A stretch of DNA of 64,000 bases from Sphingomonas sp. EC-HK361 (GCF_902498785.1 NZ_LR701494.1:1441105-1505104), one strand, 5' to 3'. Positions 8,480-17,918 are shown, counted from the stretch's first letter. Numbers and translations: made by a program. Notes: generated from the letters alone by a model not told the origin.

Positions 8480-9918
8480 AGGCGGTCGAGCCCGCGCGAC
8501 GGGGAATAAAGAAGATCGTCCGTGCCGGCAGCGATATGGAGGAGTGTCTGCTTCAGCCTGGCAGGCCCGAAATCGCGGGCCCAGGCCAATGGCCCGCGCG
8601 GATAATTGGCACCGTGGATCATCGCCTCGTCGATGGCGTTGGCCGGCGCGATGCCATCCTCGACGGCATCCGCCGCGCCATTGACGAGCTGCGCCAGGGT
8701 CCGCAGGACGATCTGGCCCGGCCGGTCGGGAAGGAGAAGAAGCCTCTTATCGAGCGCGAAGGCGAGATCCGCGGCGGCCGCAGCCGAACGCTCGTCGCGC
8801 GCCGATGCGATCAGCACCGGCGATATGGCGTGGTCATGAACATGGTCGAGGAGGACGTCCACTTCGCGCCGCTGATCGAGCGTGCGGCCGTCTCCCTTCG
8901 CCACGATGACGCCATCAACCGAAATGCTGCCGGCAGGTATTCCTGTCGCAGGCGAGGTCGACAGCCTCCCGCTCAGCCAGAGAAAGTCCTGCGCGTCCTG
9001 GGCGACGGCGATTTGAGGCGCTGGCCGCTGGCTGGCGGTCGTTTGATCGACCTGCCCGGTTTTCTCGGCGGCTCCATAGTCATAGACCCCCCTGCCCGAC
9101 TTGCGGCCTAGTCGCCCTTCGTCCAGCAGCCGCGCCTGCGCCGGCTGGGGCCGAAACCGCGCGTGCGGGGAAATCCCATCGAAGACCGAGCGGGCGGCCG
9201 CATAGTTCACATCGTGGCCGATCATATCCGCGAGCGTGAGCGGCCCCATCCGGAACCCGCCCCCGCTGCTGATCGCGTCGTCGATCAGCGCGGCTGGAAT
9301 TCCTTCGTCGAGTGCCAGGAAGGCCTCGGCATAGAAGGGCCGCGCCACGCGATTGACGATGAAGCCGGGCACATCCTTCACCGCGACCGCGTGCTTGCCC
9401 CACGCGGCCATGAGGCGGGTCAGCTGCTCGACAACCACAGGGTTGGTCTCTGCCCCCGCGACCACCTCGACGAGCTTCATCGCGGGCACCGGGTTGAAAA
9501 AGTGAAGGCCAGCGAAACGCTCGGGATGGCGCAGGCTGCGCGCCATCTCGGAGATCGAGAGCGAGGAGGTGTTGCTGGCGACGATGGCGTCACGCGCGGC
9601 AAGCGCGCCGAGGTCCGCGAAGAGCCTGTGCTTGACATCGAGGTCTTCGAGCACGGCCTCGATGATCAGGCCCGCGTCCGCGGCATCGCCCAGCTCCTGC
9701 GACCAGCCAATACGTGCTACGATGGTGTCGGCATCGTCCCGATCGAGCCGCGAGCGCGCGACCAGCGCACCGATCGACTTTGCGAGGAGCTGCCGACCGC
9801 GATCGAGAGCGCTCGCGTCGCGGTCAATCACTACCACCTCATGCCCCGCCGTCGCGGCTACCTGGCCTATACCGCTTCCCATCGTGCCCGCGCCGATGAC
9901 CGCAACCTTCCTGTTCAT
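8476..9918 (-). CDS. paaH: 3-hydroxyadipyl-CoA dehydrogenase PaaH
   Basis: A 480-residue NAD-dependent 3-hydroxyacyl-CoA dehydrogenase that converts 3-hydroxyadipyl-CoA to 3-oxoadipyl-CoA. The N-terminal Rossmann motif is KVAVIGAGTMGSGIGQVAA. The catalytic His is in the LHFFNPVPAMKLVEV segment and the C-terminal domain is duplicated, as expected for the long PaaH type. Start ATG 9918 has AAGGAG seven bases upstream; the longer frame to 9966 was rejected. It is divergent from paaG. Confidence 0.92.
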   Translation of the reverse strand: MNRKVAVIGAGTMGSGIGQVAATAGHEVVVIDRDASALDRGRQLLAKSIGALVARSRLDRDDADTIVARIGWSQELGDAADAGLIIEAVLEDLDVKHRLFADLGALAARDAIVASNTSSLSISEMARSLRHPERFAGLHFFNPVPAMKLVEVVAGAETNPVVVEQLTRLMAAWGKHAVAVKDVPGFIVNRVARPFYAEAFLALDEGIPAALIDDAISSGGGFRMGPLTLADMIGHDVNYAAARSVFDGISPHARFRPQPAQARLLDEGRLGRKSGRGVYDYGAAEKTGQVDQTTASQRPAPQIAVAQDAQDFLWLSGRLSTSPATGIPAGSISVDGVIVAKGDGRTLDQRREVDVLLDHVHDHAISPVLIASARDERSAAAAADLAFALDKRLLLLPDRPGQIVLRTLAQLVNGAADAVEDGIAPANAIDEAMIHGANYPRGPLAWARDFGPARLKQTLLHIAAGTDDLLYSPSRGLDRL

Positions 9919-9971
9919 CCGAATCTCCTTGGGGACTTTCCTAACCAGCAATTTCCCGCTTGCCAATAATA

Positions 9972-9989
9972 GTCCGACCGGGCAGTCTA
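9972..9989. promoter_or_regulatory. PaaR-type operator between divergent paaH and paaG
   Basis: Read on the minus strand the site is TAGACTGCCCGGTCGGAC, matching the paaA operator at most positions. It lies in the 100-base gap between the paaH and paaG start codons, so one site could control paaHIJ and paaG-paaZ-paaK at once. A minus-strand -10-like TATTAT lies close by. Confidence 0.55.
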
Positions 9990-10018
9990 TTAAAGAGGAT
10001 GAATCGGAAAGGGCGTTG

Positions 10019-10810
10019 ATGAGTTACCAGACCATCGACTTCGATCTGGCGGACGGGGTGGCGAAGCTCACCTTGAACCGGCCGGATCGGTTGAACAGCT
10101 TCACCGCACAGATGCACGAGGAGGTCGCGGCCGCGCTCGACATCGCGGCGGCTGACCAGAGCGCGCGCGTGCTCGTGCTGACCGGTGCGGGCCGCGGCTT
10201 TTGCGCCGGCCAGGATCTCGCCGATCGCGCGGTTGCGCCGGGCGAACAGGCCGTGGATCTCGGCGAATCCGTCGAACGCTTCTATGCTCCGCTGATCCGG
10301 CGGATCACCAATCTCGAAAAGCCCACCATCTGCGCGGTCAACGGCGTCGCGGCGGGCGCGGGCGCCAACATCGCGCTTGCCTGCGACATCGTCATCGCCG
10401 CGCGCAGCGCGAAATTCATCCAGTCCTTCGCCAATATCGGGCTCATTCCCGACTCCGGGGGCACCTGGGTCTTGCCGCGGCTCGTTGGGCAGGCGCGGGC
10501 GCTCGGGCTGGCGCTGACCGGAGACCCCCTGCCCGCCGAGACCGCCGAACGCTGGGGCATGATCTGGAAATGCGTCGATGACGAAGCCCTGGGCGCCGAA
10601 GTGGAGGCGCTGGCGACGCGCTTTGCGGCCGGTCCCACCAGAGGCCTCGCCGCCACCAAAAGACTTATCCGCCAGTCCTGGCTCCAGCCGATCGAAACCG
10701 AGCTCGAGCTGGAACGCGACGCGATGCGTGAACTCGGCTTTTCCGAGGATTATCGCGAAGGCGTCGCCGCCTTCATGGCGAAGCGCAAGCCGCAGTTCAC
10801 GGGACGCTGA
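10019..10810 (+). CDS. paaG: 1,2-epoxyphenylacetyl-CoA isomerase PaaG
   Basis: A 263-residue crotonase-family isomerase that converts the ring epoxide to the seven-membered oxepin-CoA and moves double bonds later in the pathway. PaaG-type segments are GAGRGFCAGQDLADRAV, NGVAAGAGANIALACDI and NIGLIPDSGGTW, with Asp where hydratases carry Glu. The ATG at 10019 follows a GGAAAGG; the frame open from 9569 runs back through paaH and was rejected. First gene of the paaGZK unit. Confidence 0.93.
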   Translation: MSYQTIDFDLADGVAKLTLNRPDRLNSFTAQMHEEVAAALDIAAADQSARVLVLTGAGRGFCAGQDLADRAVAPGEQAVDLGESVERFYAPLIRRITNLEKPTICAVNGVAAGAGANIALACDIVIAARSAKFIQSFANIGLIPDSGGTWVLPRLVGQARALGLALTGDPLPAETAERWGMIWKCVDDEALGAEVEALATRFAAGPTRGLAATKRLIRQSWLQPIETELELERDAMRELGFSEDYREGVAAFMAKRKPQFTGR

Positions 10811-10836
10811 ACCAGGAATTCGAGCAAGAGGATTAT

Positions 10837-12873
10837 ATGACGAACTTTCCGATCACCCTGCAGAATTACGCGCTCGATGAGTGGAAGACGGCGGCAGGAG
10901 ACCTGTCCGAGGTGCGTTCCGCGATCACCGGCGAGACGGTCGCGCTTACGGGCAGCCAGGGCCTCGATTTCGAGGCGATGCTCGCACATGGCCGCGACAT
11001 CGGTGGCCCTGCGCTCAGGGCGATGACATTCCACCAGCGCGCCGTCATGATCAAGGCGCTCGCGCAGGCGATCATCGAGCGAAAGGAAGAGCTTTACGAG
11101 ATCTCCTACCAGACAGGCGCGACGCGCACCGACAGCTGGATCGACATCGAGGGCGGCGCGGGAACCCTGTTTACGACGTCATCCAAGGGCAGGCGCGAGC
11201 TCCCCGACGACACGATCCTGATCGATGGCGCCGTGGAGCCGATCGGGAAGCGGGGCACGTTCATCGGCCAGCACGTCTATACATCGCTCCAGGGCGTGGC
11301 CTTGCACATCAACGCCTTCAACTTCCCCGTCTGGGGTATGCTGGAGAAGCTCGGGCCGACCCTGCTCGCAGGCGTTCCGGCCATCGTGAAACCGGCCTCC
11401 TCGACGGGCTATGTCGCCGAAGCGGCCGTGCGCATCATGCTGGACGCCGGGGTTCTGCCGCGCGGCGCGCTGCAGCTCATCATGGGCTCCACCGGCGATC
11501 TGTTCGAACATCTCACCTGCCAGGACGTCGTCTCCTTCACCGGCTCGGCCCAGACCGCGATGAAGCTCCAGTCGCATCCCACGATCGCTCAAGAGTCGGT
11601 CCGCTTCATCGCCGAACGGGATTCACTCAACGCGTCGATCCTCGGTCCCGACGCGACCGCGGATAGCCCCGAGTTCGACCTCTTCATCAAGGAAGTCGTG
11701 CGTGAGATGACCGTAAAGGCCGGTCAGAAATGCACCGCGATCCGGCGCGCCTTCGTGCCGGCCGCCCTGCTCGACGATGCCGAGGCGGCGCTCAAGGCCC
11801 GACTCGCCAAGGTCGTCGTCGGCGATCCGCGGATCGAGGGGGTAACGATGGGAGCGCTCGCCAGCGCCTCGCAATTGGACGATGTGCGCGAGAAGGCACG
11901 CGAACTTGCAACAGAGGCGCGTCTCGCCTTCGGCGCCATCGACAGCGTCGAGGTCACCGGCGATGCGGGCGGGAGCGGCGCCTTCATCTCACCCCTGCTC
12001 TTCCGGGCCGACGATCCCTGGAGTGCCGACCTCATCCACGATGTCGAGGCGTTCGGTCCTGTCTCCACGCTGATGCCTTACAAGGATCTCGACGACGCTG
12101 TCGCGCTCGCCAATCGCGGCAAGGGTAGCCTGGTGCTGTCGGTCTTCACCTATGATCCCGGGATCGCGCGTGCATTCACGCTGGGTGCGGGCGCCTATCA
12201 CGGCCGCGTCATCTTCATCGATCGCGACTGCGCCAGGGAATCGACCGGTCACGGCTCGCCGCTGCCGATGCTGATCCACGGCGGACCCGGCCGTGCCGGC
12301 GGCGGCGAGGAGATGGGCGGCGTTCGTGGCGTGAAGCACTATATGCAACGCACCGCCTTGCAGGGCAGCCCGCGAACGATCTCGGCCATCGTCGGTCAGT
12401 GGCTGCCCGGCGCGCCCAAGCCCAGCGAGGGCGAGCATCCCTTCCGCGTGCGGTTCGACGAACTGGCGATCGGCAAGACCTTCGACACCGCGTCGCGCAC
12501 GATCACGCTCGAGGATATCGAGCATTTCGCGACGTTCACGGGCGACACCTTCTACGCCCATATGGATGAAGAGGCGGCCACGGCGAACCCGTTCTTCCCG
12601 GGCCGTGTGGCGCATGGCTATCTCCTCCTGTCTTTCGCCGCGGGCCTCTTCGTCGATCCGGCGCCCGGGCCCGTGCTGGCCAATACCGGGCTGGACTCGC
12701 TTCGCTTCGTGAAGCCCGTCTCCCCGGGAGAGGCGATCAAGGTCTCGCTGACGGTGAAAGCGAAGACCCGGCGCAACGACGACTATGGCGAGGTCCGCTG
12801 GGCCGTGACCGTCACCGATACGGCGGACGATATAGTCGCCGCCTACGAGTTGCTCACGATGAATGCCTTCTGA
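10837..12873 (+). CDS. paaZ: Bifunctional oxepin-CoA hydrolase / semialdehyde dehydrogenase PaaZ
   Basis: A 678-residue fusion, the full length known for PaaZ. The aldehyde dehydrogenase part covers about residues 1-520, with the nucleophile Cys in AGQKCTAIRR. The C-terminal MaoC-type hotdog hydratase covers about 530-678, with FTGDTFYAHMDEEA carrying the catalytic Asp and His. It opens the oxepin ring and oxidises the resulting semialdehyde. It starts 26 bases after paaG with an AGAGGAT ribosome site. Confidence 0.96.
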   Translation: MTNFPITLQNYALDEWKTAAGDLSEVRSAITGETVALTGSQGLDFEAMLAHGRDIGGPALRAMTFHQRAVMIKALAQAIIERKEELYEISYQTGATRTDSWIDIEGGAGTLFTTSSKGRRELPDDTILIDGAVEPIGKRGTFIGQHVYTSLQGVALHINAFNFPVWGMLEKLGPTLLAGVPAIVKPASSTGYVAEAAVRIMLDAGVLPRGALQLIMGSTGDLFEHLTCQDVVSFTGSAQTAMKLQSHPTIAQESVRFIAERDSLNASILGPDATADSPEFDLFIKEVVREMTVKAGQKCTAIRRAFVPAALLDDAEAALKARLAKVVVGDPRIEGVTMGALASASQLDDVREKARELATEARLAFGAIDSVEVTGDAGGSGAFISPLLFRADDPWSADLIHDVEAFGPVSTLMPYKDLDDAVALANRGKGSLVLSVFTYDPGIARAFTLGAGAYHGRVIFIDRDCARESTGHGSPLPMLIHGGPGRAGGGEEMGGVRGVKHYMQRTALQGSPRTISAIVGQWLPGAPKPSEGEHPFRVRFDELAIGKTFDTASRTITLEDIEHFATFTGDTFYAHMDEEAATANPFFPGRVAHGYLLLSFAAGLFVDPAPGPVLANTGLDSLRFVKPVSPGEAIKVSLTVKAKTRRNDDYGEVRWAVTVTDTADDIVAAYELLTMNAF

Positions 12874-12900
12874 TCTATAAAAGAGGGATGGGAGAGAAAG

Positions 12901-14181
12901 ATGGATTACGGACCCAGGACGCGAGCAGAACTGGAGGCGCTCCAGCTCGAGCGACTGCAATGGTCGGTGGCGCATGCCTATCGCAACGTCGCAAGTTTCC
13001 GGGCAAAGTGCGAGCAGAGGGGCGTGAGCCCGGCCGATATCCGGTCGCTCGCCGACATTGCGCTTTTGCCGTTCACGACCAAGGCGGACTTGCGGGCGGC
13101 CTACCCGTTCGGAATGTTCGCGGTGCCCCAGGAGCAGGTCTCGCGCGTGCATGCCTCGTCCGGAACGACCGGTCGCCCCACCGTCGTCGGATATACCGCC
13201 AACGATATCAAGACCTGGTCTAGCCTGATCGCGCGCTGCATCCATGCCGCGGGCGGACGGCCTGGCATGAAGGCGCATATCGCCTATGGCTACGGCCTCT
13301 TCACAGGCGGTCTGGGCGCCCACTATGGAGCCGAAGCGCTCGGATGCACCGTCATTCCGATGTCCGGGGGCCAGACCGAAAAACAGGTCCAGCTCATCGA
13401 GGACTTCAAGCCCGAGATCATCATGGTCACGCCGAGCTATATGCTCTGTATCCTCGACGAATATCGCAAGCAGGGCCTCGATCCGCGCGCGACGTCGCTG
13501 CGCTATGGGATTTTCGGCGCGGAGCCCTGGACCGAAGCAATGCGGCGCGAGATCGAGGAGGCGTTCGACATCCGGGCAAGCGACATCTACGGCCTTTCCG
13601 AAGTCATGGGACCGGGCGTTGCCCAGGAGATCGCGGGAACGTCCGGCCCGACCATCTGGGAAGATCATTTCCTCCCCGAGATCGTGGATCCCGAGACCGG
13701 AGAAGTGCTTCCAGACGGCGAGGAAGGCGAGCTCGTCTTCACGTCGCTCACGAAGGAGGCACTGCCGATCATCCGCTACCGCACCCGCGATCTTACCCGC
13801 TTGTTGCCGGGCGAGGGGCTTCCCTATCGGCGTATCGCCAAGATCGTCGGCCGAAGCGACGACATGCTGATCATTCGTGGCGTGAACGTCTTCCCCACGC
13901 AAATCGAAGAACAGGTTCTCAAATGCCCGGGTCTGGCGCCCCATTTCCTCATCGAAATCAGCCGGCCTTCGCGAATGGACGAGGTGCTGATCGAAGTCGA
14001 GCCGCGCGGCGACCTCGACCATGAAGCGAGCGCCGCCCAATGCCGGCTGCTTGCATCCTACGTGAAGGATGTCATCGGCGTCACGGCGCGTATCAACCTG
14101 AGGCGGATCGGAGATATTCCGCGATCCACCGGCAAGGCGTCGCATGTTCGCGATCTGAGGCTCCAGGCGCTGAGCGCGTGA
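12901..14181 (+). CDS. paaK: Phenylacetate-CoA ligase PaaK
   Basis: A 426-residue adenylate-forming ligase that activates phenylacetate with ATP and CoA. The ATP-binding loop is VHASSGTTGRPTVVGYT, the adenine-binding region IYGLSEVMGPGVAQE, and the hinge with the C-terminal domain is near GRSDDMLIIRGVNVFPTQIE. Start ATG 12901 has GGGAGAG upstream. It joins the styrene upper pathway, whose end product is phenylacetate, to the Paa pathway. Confidence 0.96.
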   Translation: MDYGPRTRAELEALQLERLQWSVAHAYRNVASFRAKCEQRGVSPADIRSLADIALLPFTTKADLRAAYPFGMFAVPQEQVSRVHASSGTTGRPTVVGYTANDIKTWSSLIARCIHAAGGRPGMKAHIAYGYGLFTGGLGAHYGAEALGCTVIPMSGGQTEKQVQLIEDFKPEIIMVTPSYMLCILDEYRKQGLDPRATSLRYGIFGAEPWTEAMRREIEEAFDIRASDIYGLSEVMGPGVAQEIAGTSGPTIWEDHFLPEIVDPETGEVLPDGEEGELVFTSLTKEALPIIRYRTRDLTRLLPGEGLPYRRIAKIVGRSDDMLIIRGVNVFPTQIEEQVLKCPGLAPHFLIEISRPSRMDEVLIEVEPRGDLDHEASAAQCRLLASYVKDVIGVTARINLRRIGDIPRSTGKASHVRDLRLQALSA

Positions 14182-14200
14182 ATTCCCTCGCCTCTGACCG

Positions 14201-14938
14201 ATGAAGGACGAAGCACCGATAGCTGCCGCGACCCTGATCGTCATGCGTGACGGGCCGACCGCTCCCGAGCTGCTAATGGTCGAACGTGCCGCAGGATTGC
14301 GTTTCGCAGGCGGCGCGGTCGCCTTTCCCGGCGGGCGGATCGAGCCGGTAGATTACGCCTCTGCCAATCACTCGCTCGACGCCGCGAAGGTCGCCGCGAT
14401 CCGCGAGACGGCGGAAGAAACGGGCATCCTGATAGCGGCCGAGCCCAGGCCGTGCGAACAGGCCATGTTCGAGATCGGCGTGGAGCTTCGCGCCGGTCGT
14501 TCCCTATCTGCCATTCTGGCGGAGCGGAACGTCAGGCTCGCGATCGCAACCCTCGTCCCGTTTGCGCGCTGGTGCCCGGTGGGTCTCGAGAAACGTCCCT
14601 TCGACACGCATTTTTTTCTCGCCCGCGCGCCGGAGGCTCTACCGCTCCCGATCGCTGACGGCTCGGAGATTTCGCGTGTCTTCTGGACGAGTGCGAAGGC
14701 TTTGCTCGACGGCGCGGATCAGGGGACGACGAAGCTTATGTTCCCGACCCGCCGCAATGTCGAGCGACTGGCACATTTCGGAAACATCGCTGAGGCCTGC
14801 GAAGATGCCGCCCAGCGTCCGATCGGCATGGTGAGCCCCTGGATCGAAGATCGTGGAGGCATTCCGCATCTCTGCATTCCGGAAAATCTTGGGTATCCGG
14901 TGACGGCTGAACCTCTCGACAAGGCGATACTCGGCTAA
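14201..14938 (+). CDS. NUDIX hydrolase with an expanded Nudix box
   Basis: A 245-residue NUDIX protein. The box begins FPGGRIEP and ends with RETAEETGIL, but about ten extra residues (roughly VDYASANHSL) sit in the middle. This resembles the NUDT19/RP2 group, whose eukaryotic members cleave CoA and acyl-CoA to phosphopantetheine compounds. It follows paaK by 19 bases on the same strand, so it is probably co-transcribed. A role in trimming stalled CoA thioesters is an inference from context; another nucleotide diphosphate substrate is possible. Confidence 0.82.
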   Translation: MKDEAPIAAATLIVMRDGPTAPELLMVERAAGLRFAGGAVAFPGGRIEPVDYASANHSLDAAKVAAIRETAEETGILIAAEPRPCEQAMFEIGVELRAGRSLSAILAERNVRLAIATLVPFARWCPVGLEKRPFDTHFFLARAPEALPLPIADGSEISRVFWTSAKALLDGADQGTTKLMFPTRRNVERLAHFGNIAEACEDAAQRPIGMVSPWIEDRGGIPHLCIPENLGYPVTAEPLDKAILG

Positions 14939-15000
14939 CCAGGCCACAGGCATCGACCGTCGCCGCCGCGCAGCGACAGCCGATGCAGGCCTGCGATCCA

Positions 15001-16503
15001 TTAATAGGCGATGCAGACCGATTTCACCTCGGTGTAGGGATCGAGCGACCGGACGCCGAAGTCCCTACCGATGCCGGATTCCTTGAATCCGCCAAACGGC
15101 ATGTTCGGATCGATCAGATTATGGCAGTTCACCCACACCGTTCCGGCCTTGATCCGAGACGTGAGCTCCATCGTCTTCTTCAGATCGTTGGTCCAGAGCG
15201 AGGCGGCCAGGCCCATGTCGCTGTCGTTGGCGAGCCTGATCGCTTCGTCCTCGCTGTCGAAGGGCGTCACGGTCACCAGCGGGCCGAACACTTCCTGGCG
15301 CGAGATGGCAAGATCCGCCCCCGCATCCACCACGATGGTCGGCCGCACATAATAGCCTGGCAGATCGGGCCGGTCGCCGCCCGCCACGATCCTGGCGCCA
15401 TCTTCCCGAGCCTTGCTGACATGATCCAGGATCTTCTGGCGATGACCCGCCGAAACGACCGGGTTGATCTGGGCTGCGGGATCGAGTCCCGGCCCGATCG
15501 CCATGCCGTCGACCGCGGTCGCAAGCGCTTTCACGAAGGGCTCGTATATGTCGCGTGCCACATAAAGTCGCGACGAGGCCGCGCAAACCTGGCCATTGTT
15601 GAAAAAGCCGCCGAGGATAGCGCCCTGCACCGCTTTCTCGATCGGCGCGTCGGCGAGGAAGATCGCCGGATTCTTTCCACCGAGCTCGAGCGAGGTCCGC
15701 AGCATCCGCTCGGCTGCGCTTCGTGCGATCGCCTTTCCGGTCGCGGTCGATCCGGTGAAACTGATCTTCGACACGAGAGGATGATCGACCAGGGCCTTTC
15801 CGGCGCGGCCGTCGCCGGTCACGAGATTGAGGACGCCATCGGGCAGGCCTGCTTCCCGGCCGAGTTCGACAAGGCGGATACTTGTCAGGGGTGTGAGCTC
15901 GGATGGCTTGAGGACGACCGTGCAGCCCGCTGCGAGTGCCGGCATGATCTTCCAGAGCCCGATCATCATCGGAAAGTTCCACGGCGAGATCGCGCCGACC
16001 ACGCCGATGGGCTCGCGCCGCGTCGAGGCATTGTACCGGCCGCCCGGAATCGCACCAATCGAGACATCGAAAGTTTCGCCGGTCACCTTGGTCGCCAGGC
16101 CCGCGATATAGCGCATATAGGACGGAGCACCGCCAATATCGACGTAGCGGGAGATGTTGATGGACTTGCCCTGGTTGAGGGTTTCCAGCTGGGCCAGCGC
16201 CTCGGCATTCTGTTCGACCAGATCCGCAAATTTCAACAGCAGCCGCTCGCGCTCCGCCGGGGCAAGCGCTGACCAGGCGCCGCTCTCGAAGGCCGCATGG
16301 GCGCTGCGCACCGCGTCGTCGACATCCTGAGCGTTGGCGTTGACGACAGACGCGATCCGCTCGCCTGTCGCCGGGTTATAGACGTCGATCCGGTCGCTAC
16401 TGCGCGCTTCGCGCCAGGACCCGTCGATGAACAGGCCATGCTCGGTGCCCAGGAAGGCGGTGACGTCGTTGAGGGGGGTCACGATATTGGAAGCAGTTGC
16501 CAT
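15001..16503 (-). CDS. styD: Phenylacetaldehyde dehydrogenase StyD
   Basis: A 500-residue aldehyde dehydrogenase. The general-base Glu is in TSLELGGKNPAIFL and the nucleophile Cys in NNGQVCAASSRLYV; the NAD fold includes SFTGSTATGKAI. It belongs to the StyD/FeaB/betaine aldehyde dehydrogenase class. Next to styABC and paaK, oxidation of phenylacetaldehyde to phenylacetate is the evident job. Start ATG 16503 has AGGAGAG upstream. It is second in a unit with the EthD-domain gene, convergent with the NUDIX gene. Confidence 0.9.
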   Translation of the reverse strand: MATASNIVTPLNDVTAFLGTEHGLFIDGSWREARSSDRIDVYNPATGERIASVVNANAQDVDDAVRSAHAAFESGAWSALAPAERERLLLKFADLVEQNAEALAQLETLNQGKSINISRYVDIGGAPSYMRYIAGLATKVTGETFDVSIGAIPGGRYNASTRREPIGVVGAISPWNFPMMIGLWKIMPALAAGCTVVLKPSELTPLTSIRLVELGREAGLPDGVLNLVTGDGRAGKALVDHPLVSKISFTGSTATGKAIARSAAERMLRTSLELGGKNPAIFLADAPIEKAVQGAILGGFFNNGQVCAASSRLYVARDIYEPFVKALATAVDGMAIGPGLDPAAQINPVVSAGHRQKILDHVSKAREDGARIVAGGDRPDLPGYYVRPTIVVDAGADLAISRQEVFGPLVTVTPFDSEDEAIRLANDSDMGLAASLWTNDLKKTMELTSRIKAGTVWVNCHNLIDPNMPFGGFKESGIGRDFGVRSLDPYTEVKSVCIAY

Positions 16504-16537
16504 ATCTCTCTCCTGTATATCTTGCCGGTGATACCGG

Positions 16538-16843
16538 TCAGAGCGCGAGGGTTTCTCCCGTCATCACGGTCACAAGCTTGCCCGCGAAGTCCATGGCGTC
16601 CTTCCCGCACGCTGCGTTTTCCGGACTCTTGAGCGCCGCCGCCAATGCGGCGTCATCCGCAAAGCTCATTTCCGCCAAGAGGAAGACACCCTCTTCTCCG
16701 ACCAGCGTCCTGCTGATCCGGGTAATGGCAACGTCGACGAGGCCGGGCAACGCGCGCACCAGCGGCATATGCACCTCGCGATAATGCCGCAGGAACTCCT
16801 CGGCGTCCTCCGGGGCCCGATAAAGGGCAAGCATCTTCTTCAT
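16538..16843 (-). CDS. EthD-domain protein (dimeric alpha-beta barrel)
   Basis: A 101-residue protein of the EthD family. The domain signature appears as RAPEDAEEFLRHYREVHMPL followed by VRALPGLVDVAI. Such ferredoxin-fold proteins often accompany oxygenases or aromatic pathways, as accessory or small-ring enzymes. Start ATG 16843 with GGGAGAG upstream was chosen over 16909, which would cover the operator. It is first in a unit with styD, 34 bases apart. Its reaction is unknown. Confidence 0.85.
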   Translation of the reverse strand: MKKMLALYRAPEDAEEFLRHYREVHMPLVRALPGLVDVAITRISRTLVGEEGVFLLAEMSFADDAALAAALKSPENAACGKDAMDFAGKLVTVMTGETLAL

Positions 16844-16887
16844 GGCGTCTCTCCCGTCTTTTTGCATGCTGACGACATTAATAGCAT

Positions 16888-16905
16888 GAACGGTCAGACG
16901 GCTAA
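16888..16905. promoter_or_regulatory. PaaR-type operator upstream of the EthD-styD unit
   Basis: On the minus strand the site reads TTAGCCGTCTGACCGTTC, a weaker relative of the paaA operator. A -10-like TATTAA follows TTAGCC after 16 bases, so the site overlaps the presumed -35 box, as at paaA. Confidence 0.5.
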
Positions 16906-16946
16906 TCACAAGCGTTATGGCATCGTCACGGCAAAATCAATTGATG

Positions 16947-17915
16947 TCAGATCGGGATCGGCTCGTCCGGACGCACGAAATGTGGCTGCGGCCTCGCAAG
17001 CGCAGGGTCGATGCGGGCGAGCAGGTCACGGCTCTGCATCATCCGCGCCGCCGCGAAATCGATGAAGGCCCTCGCCCGCCGCGAAGGGTAGCGCGATTGG
17101 GGGTAGACGATGCTGACTGCGATCGACGGTAGGAAATAGTCCCGCAACAGAATCTGGAGCGCCCCGCGCTCGAAACCCTCGACCGCCAGCCATGCCGGCA
17201 CGATCGCGACGCAATGGCCACCCATCGCGGCTTCAAAGGCTGTGTCGTCGCTGTTGGTGATGAAGCGTCCACTGACCTTGATGGCCTGCCGGCCGTTCTC
17301 CGAATCGAATGCGAGGACGCCGTCTGCCATCCACGGCGCGCACGCCACTTCATGGTCTTCAAGATCGATAGCGGTCTCTGGGATACCGTTGCGGGAGAGA
17401 TACTCGGGCGAGGCCACGACAAGCCATTCGAAGCGCCTGACTGTCCGCACGATAAGCGGACCTTCCGAGGGCGCGTCCGTCACCACCGCGAGTTCGAAAC
17501 CGCCGGCGGCCAGGTCCGGCTCCTGCTCTGCCACGATAAGATCGACCGAGACCAGCGGATTGAGCTCGAGGAATGTGTGGACCAGCGGCCGCACGAGACA
17601 CCGCCCCAGCGTGTGCGGCACCGCGATCTTCAAAAGTCCGCTCGCTTCCGGCTGCTGCCCGTGCACGACGGCATGGGCCATTTCGGCCGCATCGAGCATG
17701 CGGTGGACATGTTCATGGATCCGCTCGGCCTCAGCCGTCGGCCGAATCTGGCGAGTCGTTCGATGGAAGAGCTGGATACCGAACTCCTTTTCGAGCGCTG
17801 CGATATGCTTGCTGACAGTCGACTGAGCGATGCCAAGCTGCCGCCCGACCGCGGAAAAGGAGCCGAGCTCCATCATTTTCGAAAAAGCGGCGTAGGCTTC
17901 GAGGCGGTCTGTCAT
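16947..17915 (-). CDS. LysR-family regulator next to styA (CrgA-like group)
   Basis: A 322-residue LysR-type regulator. The HTH is FSAVGRQLGIAQSTVSKHIA near residues 20-40, followed by ALEKEFGIQLFHRTTRQIRPT. The ATG at 17915 gives the usual family start (MTDRLEAYAAFSKMMELGSF); the frame to 18068 runs into styA and was rejected. Divergent from styA by 118 bases, it is the only pathway-specific candidate regulator of the styrene genes in the window. Pseudomonas instead uses the StyS-StyR two-component system, which is absent here. Whether it activates or represses is unknown. Confidence 0.88.
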   Translation of the reverse strand: MTDRLEAYAAFSKMMELGSFSAVGRQLGIAQSTVSKHIAALEKEFGIQLFHRTTRQIRPTAEAERIHEHVHRMLDAAEMAHAVVHGQQPEASGLLKIAVPHTLGRCLVRPLVHTFLELNPLVSVDLIVAEQEPDLAAGGFELAVVTDAPSEGPLIVRTVRRFEWLVVASPEYLSRNGIPETAIDLEDHEVACAPWMADGVLAFDSENGRQAIKVSGRFITNSDDTAFEAAMGGHCVAIVPAWLAVEGFERGALQILLRDYFLPSIAVSIVYPQSRYPSRRARAFIDFAAARMMQSRDLLARIDPALARPQPHFVRPDEPIPI

Positions 17916-17918
17916 ACC

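Noticed and set aside
11989-14244. 751-codon open frame on the minus strand
   Set aside because: It lies opposite paaZ and paaK, has the Arg/Gly/Ala/His composition of an antisense shadow in GC-rich DNA and shows no known motif.
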